Assembly: GCF_017874255.1 (NCBI RefSeq)
Contig: NZ_JAGGLD010000002.1
Coordinates: forward strand, 483,011-547,010
Direction: 5' to 3'
DNA: 64,000 nucleotides
From: Paenibacillus shirakamiensis
Lineage (GTDB): Bacteria > Bacillota > Bacilli > Paenibacillales > Paenibacillaceae
Part shown: one piece after another, positions 9,275-17,175 of the stretch
Layout: each line of letters begins with the position of its first letter
Numbering within the stretch: the stretch's first letter is position 1
Position numbers and translations under genes: made by a program
Notes under the pieces: model-generated
Databases searched by the model: none
What the model saw: the letters and a program-made list of their open reading frames with translations, nothing else
What the model was told of the DNA's origin: nothing

Positions 9275-9301
9275 GAACTCATTCGATATTGTATAAGGAA
9301 T

Positions 9302-9330
9302 AAAAAAATCCCACGGTCTGAATGCGGGAT
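9302..9330 (-). terminator. Terminator after the terC gene
   Basis: On the minus strand ATCCCGC pairs with GTGGGAT across an eight-base loop and is followed by seven Ts. It lies about 30 bases past the TerC stop and closes the TerD/TerC unit. Confidence 0.75.
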
Positions 9331-9357
9331 ATTTAGGAAATATGAAGTTACAACTTT

Positions 9358-10152
9358 TTATGCGGATTTCGAAGATTGTTCCGACTTTCTACGCACTACA
9401 CTAACGATCATCGTTCCTACAAATACAGCGATCAATAAGCCAAAGAATAAGAAATGCGACATTTCATACCCAGCTACACCAGCAAGCATTTTCGCTCCAA
9501 TAATAATAATAAGTATAAATGCTGCTTTCTCAAGTTCTGGGAAACGTTCAATAAGTCTTAAGAAGACCTGAGCTACTCCGCGCATCATAAGCACACCCAA
9601 AATACCGCCTAAGAACAACACCCATACTTTATCACTGATACCAAAAGCGGCAATTACACTATCGATACTAAATGCAATATCCATTAATTCAACAGTTAAG
9701 ACGGTACGCCAGAAGCCGGCGCCTTTATTCTCCACCCCATCCTCCTCATCCGCTTTTTTAGCGATAAAAGGAAGAACAGGAATATTGCCAAGGCGAGCCC
9801 ACCGGACTTCCAGATCAAACAGATTACTACAAGCAATCCATAATAGATAAAGACCTCCAGCAATTTTCACCCATGTAATCTTAACTAAGAAGGTACCGAT
9901 GCTGATTGCAATAAAGCGGAAGATATAGGCACCGATGATTCCATAGAATAGAGCTTTCTTTTGTTGATCCTTAGGTAAATGTTTGACAAGTACCGCAAGA
10001 ACAAGCGCATTATCTGCGGACAGAAGTCCTTCTAGTAGAATTAGCGATGCTATAATGCCCCAACTTAATGGGTCAGAGAGGATCGCTGCGGTGTGTTCCC
10101 AATTGAAAAATTCAAGAAAGTTATTAAAAAAACTAGATATAAACTCAGACAT
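9358..10152 (-). CDS. TerC-family integral membrane protein
   Basis: TerC family (B. subtilis YceF-like; 264 residues is normal). About seven hydrophobic helices carry the conserved acidic membrane motifs LEGLLSADNALVLA near residue 40 and VELMDIAFSIDSVIAAFG near residue 155, which mark this group of proposed metal-ion (Mn) exporters. A short cytoplasmic loop (about 125-145) is rich in Lys/Glu. In Ter systems TerC is thought to anchor TerD-type proteins to the membrane; in other Bacillales it helps load Mn into exoenzymes. A GGGGGAAAG ribosome site precedes the ATG. It is the last gene of the TerD operon. Confidence 0.93.
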   Translation of the reverse strand: MSEFISSFFNNFLEFFNWEHTAAILSDPLSWGIIASLILLEGLLSADNALVLAVLVKHLPKDQQKKALFYGIIGAYIFRFIAISIGTFLVKITWVKIAGGLYLLWIACSNLFDLEVRWARLGNIPVLPFIAKKADEEDGVENKGAGFWRTVLTVELMDIAFSIDSVIAAFGISDKVWVLFLGGILGVLMMRGVAQVFLRLIERFPELEKAAFILIIIIGAKMLAGVAGYEMSHFLFFGLLIAVFVGTMIVSVVRRKSEQSSKSA

Positions 10153-10180
10153 AATATTGCTTTCCCCCTAAATTGACCTA

Positions 10181-11386
10181 CTATTTACTACCGGCCGTCC
10201 ACCTCATATTCCAATTGTAAGCGGCATCCATTTCCTTATGACCTTGGTGATATTCTACTAATCTTTCAATACTGAATGTCTGATTGTTCACATTTCTAAT
10301 CATAGCTATAGCACACATGCGCTTATGATTGTTATGTTCTGTAAGGCGTACCTCAATATCTGGGCCTCCGGCTTGCTTAATCGTAACAAGGCCATCCGCT
10401 TCAGACCAGTTGGTAATTCCTTCGTAAATAAAAGCATAAATAACAATCCGTTCGATTTCGGACAGATATTTGCCATTAATTCTAAGATTCTCCCCTGTGG
10501 TAACAGATCCTGTACGATCATCTCCATCCAGAGATATATAAGGATAGCGGTTCAGGTCTCCGAACGAGTTACCTAAAGCTTGAATCGCCCCTTTTCCTCC
10601 ATCCTTCATCTCAAATAAACAAGCTAGGTCGAGATCGACACCCTTTGAACGGAAAAAGGATGGAGATTTCTGATTCCAATTGAGATTAACGAGGATTTCG
10701 CCCATGGGACCTGCATTCTTCTGTAAATTGATAACGTCCCCTCTTTTTTTCAACTCGATCTTCTGAAGATTAATAGGAGGAATGGAGGGTGGAGTAGGTG
10801 GCGCAACAGATTCTGACTTAACTTCAATACCAAAACTACTACATAGAGCTTCTAAACCCCCGGAATAACCTGAACCAATAGCATTGAACTTCCATTCCCC
10901 GTTGTATCTATATAATTCGCCTACGACAATGGCAGTTTCTACGGAGAAGTCTTTTCCAATGTTATAGTGAATTAGTTCTTTTCCGCTTAAAGAATCTATG
11001 ATCCGTATGTAACTATCATCAATATGAGAAAAATTTTGTCCTCTCTTTTCGCCCTCATAGATGGTTAAAGCAAAGGATATCCGCTCATATGAAGATGGAA
11101 CATGCTGGAGGTTTATAGAGAGCTGTGCCTGATCTACTAATCCTGAATAATTCTGCTTGCCCGATTCGATCACTGTAATAGACCCGCCGGGTCCTTGAGG
11201 ATTTCCGTAAAAGATTAAATCTTCATCTTTGGTTACTTTGGATGTTGCAGATAATAGAAAGGCAGAAAAATCAACTTCAATAGAACTATTCGGCGTCTTC
11301 CACCCCATACCAACAATAAGGTTGTTCAAACCTGGATTGGTTTTGGTAAGATCGGCTTTTTGGCCTTTTGTTAAGGAAGTCATCAT
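10181..11386 (-). CDS. Two-domain TerD-family protein, 401 aa
   Basis: Two TerD-like domains lie in tandem (about residues 1-185 and 230-395) joined by a Pro-rich linker (APPTPPSIPPINL). The N-terminal domain keeps the opening [16 protein letters not shown] and the strand end [22 protein letters not shown]. Its calcium motifs are replaced, with VDFSAFLLS instead of DLDASAF and no GDNRTG loop. The C-terminal domain keeps VDLDLACLFE and a GDDRTG loop near residue 300. It resembles TerA-type double-domain proteins and probably has one functional metal site per chain. An ATG one codon downstream (11383) is an equal alternative start. It sits between terD and terC. Confidence 0.87.
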   Translation of the reverse strand: MMTSLTKGQKADLTKTNPGLNNLIVGMGWKTPNSSIEVDFSAFLLSATSKVTKDEDLIFYGNPQGPGGSITVIESGKQNYSGLVDQAQLSINLQHVPSSYERISFALTIYEGEKRGQNFSHIDDSYIRIIDSLSGKELIHYNIGKDFSVETAIVVGELYRYNGEWKFNAIGSGYSGGLEALCSSFGIEVKSESVAPPTPPSIPPINLQKIELKKRGDVINLQKNAGPMGEILVNLNWNQKSPSFFRSKGVDLDLACLFEMKDGGKGAIQALGNSFGDLNRYPYISLDGDDRTGSVTTGENLRINGKYLSEIERIVIYAFIYEGITNWSEADGLVTIKQAGGPDIEVRLTEHNNHKRMCAIAMIRNVNNQTFSIERLVEYHQGHKEMDAAYNWNMRWTAGSK

Positions 11387-11416
11387 GCGAAATCAACCTT
11401 TCAACTCGTGATATAG

Positions 11417-11439
11417 CGGATGCCAAGACTTGGCATCCG
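11417..11439 (-). repeat. Perfect intercistronic hairpin in the TerD operon
   Basis: CGGATGCCAA-GAC-TTGGCATCCG is a perfect ten-base-pair inverted repeat between two terD-type genes. No T run follows on the minus strand, so it is more likely an mRNA stability or processing element than a terminator. Confidence 0.7.
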
Positions 11440-11451
11440 TTCAACCTTCAA

Positions 11452-12033
11452 TTATTGAGCATCTAGTCCATAATTTTTGCAAAGTGCTGCTAAACCACCA
11501 CTAAAGCCAGAACCAATCGCTTGGAATTTCCAATCGGTCCCTTGACGATACAGCTCACAAATAACTACAGCTGTCTCCAAAGAGAAATCTTCCCCTAAAT
11601 CATAACGAAGGACTTCTCTGTCTGAGACGGCATCAACGAGGCGCACAAAAGCATTAGATACATGTCCGAAGTTCTGATTCCGTTGTTGTGCTTCATGAAT
11701 GGTGACCGTAATACCAATCCGATCAATATGTGCAGGCACTTTTGAGAAATCGAGGATGATTTGTTCATCGTCGCCATCCCCTTCACCTGTACGATTATCG
11801 CCCGTATGCACAACTGCTCCATTATATAGATTGGCATTGTTATAGAAAAGAAAATCTTCTATACCTTTTGCTTTACCATTTGCATCTAACAGAAAAGCGG
11901 AAGCGTCTAAGTCGTAGTCCTGACCCGTGTTATATTTATTAATATCCCAGCCCAATCCTATGACTACTTTTGTTAGACCAGGATTTGTTTTGGTAAGGTC
12001 GATGCGTTGGCCCTTAGATAGACTTATTGTCAT
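11452..12033 (-). CDS. TerD-family calcium-binding stress protein (paralogue 3)
   Basis: A single TerD domain of 193 residues, normal length. Conserved motifs are [14 protein letters not shown] at the N-terminus, [10 protein letters not shown] at 41-50 and the acidic loop [13 protein letters not shown] at 78-90, which coordinates calcium in characterised TerD proteins. The end block is [23 protein letters not shown]. It is soluble and presumably acts beside the membrane with TerC. B. subtilis YceC/D/E are the closest well-known relatives; I do not assign one of those symbols. GGAG is well placed before the ATG. It is the third gene of the operon. Confidence 0.93.
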   Translation of the reverse strand: MTISLSKGQRIDLTKTNPGLTKVVIGLGWDINKYNTGQDYDLDASAFLLDANGKAKGIEDFLFYNNANLYNGAVVHTGDNRTGEGDGDDEQIILDFSKVPAHIDRIGITVTIHEAQQRNQNFGHVSNAFVRLVDAVSDREVLRYDLGEDFSLETAVVICELYRQGTDWKFQAIGSGFSGGLAALCKNYGLDAQ

Positions 12034-12098
12034 GTATCTCCACTCCTAATAAATGTATTAAAAGGGCCGCCCAACAAAAGACGGCTCTCTACAAAGAT

Positions 12099-12674
12099 TT
12101 ATGCTAGACCAAAATCTTTTACAAGTCCTTCAAGACCGTTCTGATAACCACTTCCGACTGCACTGAACTTCCATTCCGTACCATGACGATATAATTCACC
12201 AACTACAATTGCAGTTTCTACAGAAAAATCTTCGCCTAGATCATAACGAATAATCTCCTCATTCGTATCTTCATTCACTATACGTACATAGGCATTGGAT
12301 ACTTGTCCGAAATTCTGACTGCGCTCTTGAGCTTCATGGATAGTAATGCAGAACGAGACCTTTTGAACTTCCCCAGGAATTGTGGACAGATCAACTTTCA
12401 ACTGTTCATCATCGCCATCCCCATCACCTGTACGATTGTCACCCGTATGTAGAACGGAGCCATTGGAGTTCTGGCTATTGTTGAAGAAGATAAAATCTTT
12501 CTCGGATGAAGCTTTGCCTGATTCATTCAAACAGAAAGCAGAAGCATCCAAATCAAAGTCTTTGCCTCCATCATATTTGTTGGTATCCCAGCCAAGCCCC
12601 ACAAGAACTTTACTAAGACCTGGATTTGTTTTGGTCAGATCAATTTTTTGACCTTTAGATAGATTGATAGCCAT
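12099..12674 (-). CDS. TerD-family calcium-binding stress protein (paralogue 2)
   Basis: A single TerD domain of 191 residues with all family motifs intact: [25 protein letters not shown] at 41-50, [13 protein letters not shown] at 78-90 and [23 protein letters not shown] near the C-terminus. It is very similar to the neighbouring paralogue and clearly arose by tandem duplication. Of the paralogues here it is the closest to the canonical TerD pattern. GAGGAG lies nine bases before the ATG. The 64-base gap to the next gene holds a short GC-rich hairpin near 12065-12090 that could trim downstream expression. Confidence 0.93.
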   Translation of the reverse strand: MAINLSKGQKIDLTKTNPGLSKVLVGLGWDTNKYDGGKDFDLDASAFCLNESGKASSEKDFIFFNNSQNSNGSVLHTGDNRTGDGDGDDEQLKVDLSTIPGEVQKVSFCITIHEAQERSQNFGQVSNAYVRIVNEDTNEEIIRYDLGEDFSVETAIVVGELYRHGTEWKFSAVGSGYQNGLEGLVKDFGLA

Positions 12675-12704
12675 GATAACATTCTCCTCAATAATTGTAG
12701 TAGT

Positions 12705-13304
12705 TTATGAGTACCTTTGTGCCAAAATATTAATATGAGCCGCATGAGCTCCTTCACCTATAGCATTAAACTTCCATTCTCCCTGATTACGGTAGAGTTC
12801 TCCTACGATTAGAGCTGTCATGCCCGCATAACTATCCGTTAGATTGAACCGGCATAATTCTTTATCATCTTGTGAATTCATCACACGAATATATGCAGAC
12901 TGGATCATACCGAAATCTTGACCCCGTTGTTCACATTGATAGATATTTACGCATGCAAGAATTCTGTGGACATCCGCAGGAATTTTGTTCAGATCAATCT
13001 GAATTTGCTCATCATCGCCTTCGCCTTCCCCGGTAAGGTTATCCCCAGAATGGCGTACAGATCCACAAGGACTCGTTAGGTTATGAAAGCACACTAGATT
13101 TTGCATACCGGAAAGCTTCCCATTTGCATCAAGGAGAATTGCAGAAGCATCACAATCAATATTGGGCGCAACCTTTTTGGTACCAAAAAAACCTTTCTTC
13201 TCCGTGGACACGGGATCCCAACCTAGGCCAATAGTCATACTTGTTAAACCGATATTCCCTTTGGTTAAATCAATTTTCTGACCTTTCACCAATGAAATTG
13301 TCAT
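12705..13304 (-). CDS. TerD-family protein with loop insertion (paralogue 1)
   Basis: TerD domain of 199 residues, first gene of the operon. It keeps [14 protein letters not shown], a modified first site (DCDASAILLD near 50-59) and the acidic loop GDNLTGEGEGDDE near 87-99. Relative to its neighbours it carries roughly eight to ten extra residues before the first site (EKKGFFGTKKVAPN), and its end is divergent, HAAHINILAQRYS. It is the most different single-domain paralogue and may bind a different partner. A GTG nine bases upstream overlaps the ribosome site, so the ATG at 13304, eight bases after AGGAGG, is chosen. Confidence 0.92.
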   Translation of the reverse strand: MTISLVKGQKIDLTKGNIGLTSMTIGLGWDPVSTEKKGFFGTKKVAPNIDCDASAILLDANGKLSGMQNLVCFHNLTSPCGSVRHSGDNLTGEGEGDDEQIQIDLNKIPADVHRILACVNIYQCEQRGQDFGMIQSAYIRVMNSQDDKELCRFNLTDSYAGMTALIVGELYRNQGEWKFNAIGEGAHAAHINILAQRYS

Positions 13305-13342
13305 TTGATACACCTCCTCTCAAGGAAAATCTTACTAATTTC

Positions 13343-13371
13343 AGTATAAACAGTTTCGCTATTAACAGCAA
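13343..13371 (-). promoter_or_regulatory. Sigma-A-type promoter of the TerD-TerC operon
   Basis: On the minus strand TTGCTG, a 17-base spacer and TATACT lie about 40 bases before the first terD-type start codon. I see no convincing sigma-W motif (TGAAAC-N16-CGTA), although B. subtilis yceCDEFGHI is under extracytoplasmic sigma control. Confidence 0.65.
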
Positions 13372-13495
13372 TTTTTGGCGATAATATTTACTTATTTAAC
13401 TAATATTAATCGATTTTGGCTAATAAAATGTTTACTTTTGTCAGATTATATCAAAAAAATCCTTGCGCTCTCGTGGACATATACTTTTAATAAAT

Positions 13496-13527
13496 ATAAA
13501 AAGAACCGCTAACACTCTAGCGGTCCT
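13496..13527 (-). terminator. Terminator after the terB-like gene
   Basis: On the minus strand GGACCGCT and AGCGGTTC pair across an eight-base loop and are followed by TTTTTATA. It closes the VWA-TerB unit and insulates it from the TerD promoter. Confidence 0.8.
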
Positions 13528-13546
13528 TAAGACTTACTTCATTTTG

Positions 13547-14002
13547 TTAGAGACCGAATTCTCCTGGATTGAGACTAAGAACATTACAGATATCACGAAC
13601 AGCGGCTTTTTCTTGATCATCAAAATCTCCGTCTGCTGCACCTACAGCGCAACATACGCCAACAATGACGCGTCCTACGTCTGGTTTTGTTTTGAATTTC
13701 CCAATGACTCGAAGTGCCTCTTGCTTTCCGACCATGACATCAAAATCCATATTTCCAGCATAATGATTAAAACGTTCGATGACTTCACTCATATTAAATA
13801 CATTCAGTTCAGAACTTCTTCCTAAGTAAGCTGCCATTTTTTGTTTTTCTGAAGCATCAATCGTACCATCTGCTACAGATACAACTGCACAGCCTGCCAC
13901 AATAGCTTCCATCAGATCTTTACTCTTGAATTTTTTGACTCCATCTGAAATATTACCTTTTGTTCTTGATAACCAATTCGAGAATGAACCTAGTGTACCC
14001 AT
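13547..14002 (-). CDS. TerB-family tellurite-resistance-type protein
   Basis: 151 residues, all helical, with the TerB pattern of two related halves: CAVVSVADGTIDASEKQKMAAYL (about 40-62) and CCAVGAADGDFDDQEKAAVRDIC (about 115-137). Each half carries an Asp/Glu-rich EF-like turn that can bind metal. TerB domains are thought to sit at the inner membrane face and link TerC, TerD and effectors. TTG at 14017 is in frame, but GGAGG stands eight bases before the ATG at 14002, giving MGTLGSF, which is chosen. It lies 31 bases after the VWA gene, in the same unit. Confidence 0.9.
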   Translation of the reverse strand: MGTLGSFSNWLSRTKGNISDGVKKFKSKDLMEAIVAGCAVVSVADGTIDASEKQKMAAYLGRSSELNVFNMSEVIERFNHYAGNMDFDVMVGKQEALRVIGKFKTKPDVGRVIVGVCCAVGAADGDFDDQEKAAVRDICNVLSLNPGEFGL

Positions 14003-14033
14003 ATAACATTCCTCCAACTTTTTATTGTGTGTT

Positions 14034-14795
14034 CTATTTAATGATAGATTTACTTCTAGCTTCTTTCAACCATGCTGGAAACTCAGCTAGCAAAGAATCA
14101 TATAACTCCCCATCCGACAAAGTCCCCATATCTCTGACTTGGAAGAAATTAGCGTTATCTATGAATCTACCCTCCATATCGTCCAGTTCCTTCAAAAATG
14201 TAAACTGTTCATCCCCAACACCAACAAATTGAAAGAAAACACCCAGCCTAGAAGCTAGAGTAATAATGTCTTTGGTTTCGGCATAGTCTTGACAGTTCCC
14301 ATCTGTTATAAAAATGATATATACCGGTTCTTGGTGCTGATATTTTGAAGTGTCCACTATCCTTTCTGACTTCAACCCCAAAAAACCACTTTTCTTTGTA
14401 GTAAAAGCACCAGGGAAATAGTATTCTACAATTCTACGGATTACACCCGAATATCGAGTGCCACCTTCGAGTTCATATTTCGAATATATTTCTCGATTTA
14501 CGAATTCATAAAAGTTCTCCTTCTGAATCTCCCCCACTGTATAGTCTTTGACTCCAAATAGAAATACATCTGCCGCTTGATTATCATCAAAATTCATGCC
14601 CAAAGCTAATGTCTGTTCTGTTACAGCCTGAACTGTGCCTCGTTTATATAAGTTAGTCATCGATGCTGAAATGTCTAGAGCCAGCCCTACACGTGCCGTA
14701 ACGCCATTTAAGCCTTTTTTGCTTAACGTAATCGTAGCTTTCTTAGATAAATCAATTAGCTTTTCTTCTGCTTTTTTTCGCAGATCAATACTCAT
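14034..14795 (-). CDS. von Willebrand A domain protein (TerF/TerY type)
   Basis: A VWA domain fills the protein. The MIDAS motif is LALDISASM (Asp41, Ser43, Ser45), followed by a conserved Thr/Gly region (YELEGGTRYSGVI) and an Asp strand, YIIFITDGNCQD, near residue 160. It is cytoplasmic, with no signal peptide. Ter systems regularly include such metal-dependent adhesion-type proteins, proposed to scaffold complexes with TerB and TerD. Length (253) is close to the C-terminal part of TerF. AAGGAGGG precedes the ATG by seven bases, and a good promoter lies just upstream. Confidence 0.9.
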   Translation of the reverse strand: MSIDLRKKAEEKLIDLSKKATITLSKKGLNGVTARVGLALDISASMTNLYKRGTVQAVTEQTLALGMNFDDNQAADVFLFGVKDYTVGEIQKENFYEFVNREIYSKYELEGGTRYSGVIRRIVEYYFPGAFTTKKSGFLGLKSERIVDTSKYQHQEPVYIIFITDGNCQDYAETKDIITLASRLGVFFQFVGVGDEQFTFLKELDDMEGRFIDNANFFQVRDMGTLSDGELYDSLLAEFPAWLKEARSKSIIK

Positions 14796-14829
14796 AGGAT
14801 CCCTCCTTCAGCAAAGTGAGTTCCTCTAT

Positions 14830-14858
14830 AGTGTATACATATAAGAATAATTTGACAA
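14830..14858 (-). promoter_or_regulatory. Promoter of the VWA-TerB unit
   Basis: On the minus strand TTGTCA, 17 bases and TACACT, placed about 35 bases before the VWA start codon. Sigma-A-like by eye. Confidence 0.55.
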
Positions 14859-14994
14859 TTTCTCTTAAAATATTTAATTTTTTTACTAAAAAAAAAGATA
14901 TAATGCATGAACGTGTCAATGCGCTATACGTCAAGTTCGGTCTCCTGCAACTAGAACAAGCCCATTCCATTTGATCCTTCTATTTACTCATCAA

Positions 14995-15028
14995 TAAAAA
15001 AACACCTCAGAGTTCATCTCTGAGGTGT
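14995..15028 (-). terminator. Strong terminator after the SF0329-like gene
   Basis: A perfect 11-base-pair stem ACACCTCAGAG / CTCTGAGGTGT with a five-base loop, followed on the minus strand by seven Ts. Confidence 0.92.
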
Positions 15029-15035
15029 CGGCAGG

Positions 15036-15602
15036 TCAAGTATTCAGCCGTAATTCATAAAAATATTGTACAATGGGATGCTTTAACTTCATCTGCTCGG
15101 ACATATTGATAAGCCGCTTTTTCCCCACTCGCCTATCGATTAAAGCCAAAATATTGAATAAGATGTCCTTACTCTCCATGCTGTCATCTATAGAAGTAGA
15201 CAGGAACGCCGTGGCTACCCCTATAAAATTCGATCTGCTTAATATAGCTTGAGCTGACATGATTTCTTTTGCATACTCGGTGATTTTGCGATTTCTTGCA
15301 ATGACTTTTAGACGATCCTCCGGAACGACTCCCTTTGTGTCTAATCTAATAGCTTCGATTTCTTCAGGATAAATTGGAAGTTGGATATCTGGATCATTTT
15401 TAATTTCCAGCTCCGTCTGGTACCACTTCATGAAGTTTGTGCTGTCATTCATATTGAGAATCTTCTTTTTATCTACTGCAATATAACAAATGCCTGCTTT
15501 ATCAGGTAAGTAACGGTAACTAGATGAAAGATACTCCACCCGTCCCTCTAATGCAGGCGCACGAAAACTCTCCAGTTGTTGCTTCAGTTTACTCCAGGAC
15601 AT
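15036..15602 (-). CDS. SF0329-family-like hypothetical protein, 188 aa
   Basis: The opening (SWSKLKQQLESF, then GRVEYLSSSYRYLPDKAGICYIAVDKKKILNM) resembles proteins labelled SF0329 family in Paenibacillus and Bacillus, whose function is unknown. It is soluble, with a beta-rich first half and helical second half (LFNILALIDRRVGKKRLINM). AGGAGG lies four bases before the ATG and a perfect terminator follows the stop, so it is a monocistronic gene. It is unrelated in sequence to the Ter genes beside it. The family call is from memory of the N-terminal pattern. Confidence 0.65.
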   Translation of the reverse strand: MSWSKLKQQLESFRAPALEGRVEYLSSSYRYLPDKAGICYIAVDKKKILNMNDSTNFMKWYQTELEIKNDPDIQLPIYPEEIEAIRLDTKGVVPEDRLKVIARNRKITEYAKEIMSAQAILSRSNFIGVATAFLSTSIDDSMESKDILFNILALIDRRVGKKRLINMSEQMKLKHPIVQYFYELRLNT

Positions 15603-15863
15603 GGTTCCTCCTATACTTGTAAAGCTTACATGCTTGTAGACTCTGTCAGGGTATAATACTAATTGTAGACTAATCTAGAATAACCTTAAAAACATTTTTT
15701 TTACATATTATCTTTTTCCGTGGTTATTTTATAGGCATTACTTCAATAGACAATTATTTCTTTAGGCTTATCCATACAACTAGCTATCTACTTTGTAGGG
15801 CGCACACTAAAATTATGAGTATTTAGATTTTAGTGGCTGATTCCCAAAGATAAGGGGAAGTTA

Positions 15864-16820
15864 TTATTTCTTTACGTACATAATCGTCTCGGTATAATAA
15901 GGGTCGTCTACTTCGTCCGCATTCAAATTCATCAGGCTCGCTGTAACTGAAAATGAAGCTGTTGTATATGTGACATTGAGGTCAAGGTCACCGGTGGTAA
16001 TCGCAGTTTTTTGCAAATCATAAGGTCTGTTCGCGTACTTTGTAGCATATTGCGCCTGAACATCTTCGTCCGAATTCCACAAGAAGTCAGGCGTTACGGC
16101 ACCTTTGTTATATATCTTTTCGAGGTAGACTTTATCCTTTTTGTAGGCAGACAAAGCTGCATCGTAATCATCGGGATGATGATCGAATAAGAAATCAACC
16201 TCGCTCAATGTTCCTCTCTTAAAAATGTAATTCATACCGCCTTTAATACCATTCGAGAGTGTTACATCATCGTACATCAGGTAAGCATCGCCGTTCTTAT
16301 CTTGGCTACCTTCGAGTAGTTTGCCCTTCTCCATTTTCTTCACCTGATTGTAGGTCATTCCGAAGCTCACTTGGAAATAACGATCGACCACCGCGGGCTT
16401 GCCAATCTGAATAACTTGGTTCAATTTATCATATACCGCAGCGATCTTTATCGTGTCGGTTATGAATGATAGGGGTACGTACACCGTGCCACCGATCATT
16501 TTTGGAGAGAGCGTCAATTTCTTTTTCTTCTCGTTGACGAATACGAATTTACTCCCAACTGTGAATTTAATGGTGACACCTGCACTCTTGAGCATGTACA
16601 TCTTCCCTTTAGCGCTATATGAGGCCGTGTATCCGAGTGCTCCAAAAACAGATTTATATGGTACGTACACACCCATCTTATCTACAACAGGCCTACTCTC
16701 AGCTATAATACGCTGACCATTAATGAACAATGGAAGATCTGCTTTCCCCGTGGCAGCTGCTGGTAGTGCCCACGAGACAAATAGAATTAGAGCGAGTAGT
16801 AAGGGTACAAATTTTTTCAT
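15864..16820 (-). CDS. Secreted stalk-domain (copper amine oxidase N-like) protein
   Basis: A signal peptide spans residues 1-24 (KKFVPLLLALILFVSWALPAAA). A copper-amine-oxidase N-terminal stalk domain follows, with its hallmark paired pattern (PLFINGQRIIAESRPVVDKMGVYVPYKSVF, and GGTVYVPLSFITDTI near residue 110). The rest (about 145-318) is a unique domain rich in Tyr and Asp, with no catalytic amine-oxidase part. Such exported proteins are very common in Paenibacillus; roles are mostly unknown, possibly cell-wall binding. TTG at 16826 is in frame, but GGAGG is seven bases before the ATG at 16820. Confidence 0.85.
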   Translation of the reverse strand: MKKFVPLLLALILFVSWALPAAATGKADLPLFINGQRIIAESRPVVDKMGVYVPYKSVFGALGYTASYSAKGKMYMLKSAGVTIKFTVGSKFVFVNEKKKKLTLSPKMIGGTVYVPLSFITDTIKIAAVYDKLNQVIQIGKPAVVDRYFQVSFGMTYNQVKKMEKGKLLEGSQDKNGDAYLMYDDVTLSNGIKGGMNYIFKRGTLSEVDFLFDHHPDDYDAALSAYKKDKVYLEKIYNKGAVTPDFLWNSDEDVQAQYATKYANRPYDLQKTAITTGDLDLNVTYTTASFSVTASLMNLNADEVDDPYYTETIMYVKK

Positions 16821-17175
16821 AGTCAAGCCTCCTAAATATACAAACTGAATTATAACTAAAACTGAACACTGCTTAAAGTCATCTCATTCTCAACTTAAAA
16901 TATCTGCATCCGTCCTCCGAGTCTTCTATTAAAGTAAGTTTAGTTAACTTTTCCCATTTTCTTATCATAGCACTAAACAACCTAAATCCTCTCATTAATA
17001 TTACAATTTAAGCGAGTACGCCGATTTCTTGAAATACATATACTTAATAGAATTTTCCCATCTTAATCATATGGATTCTAGCATATATAACATTCGTCTT
17101 TTAATATAGACTTATCATTTCAAGCAGATTATAATAACAAATACATCGCAGAAAACGAACATTAAGGGGTTATAC
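16821..17175 (+). other. Divergent intergenic region before guanine deaminase
   Basis: No gene seen. It must hold the start signals of both divergent genes. A TATAAT-like box (TTATAATAA) is near 17127-17135. An AAAACGAACATT stretch at about 17153-17164 resembles half a PurR box and overlaps the leader just before the ribosome site. Confidence 0.4.

Noticed and set aside
13300..13480. Sigma-W promoter for the TerD operon
   Set aside because: Looked for TGAAAC-N16-CGTA and found no convincing match; a sigma-A-type promoter is clear instead.
1816..14795. Simple tellurite-resistance island
   Set aside because: The name is historical; the gene set, including the enzyme operon, fits a general stress or metabolite pathway better, and there are no mobile-element borders.
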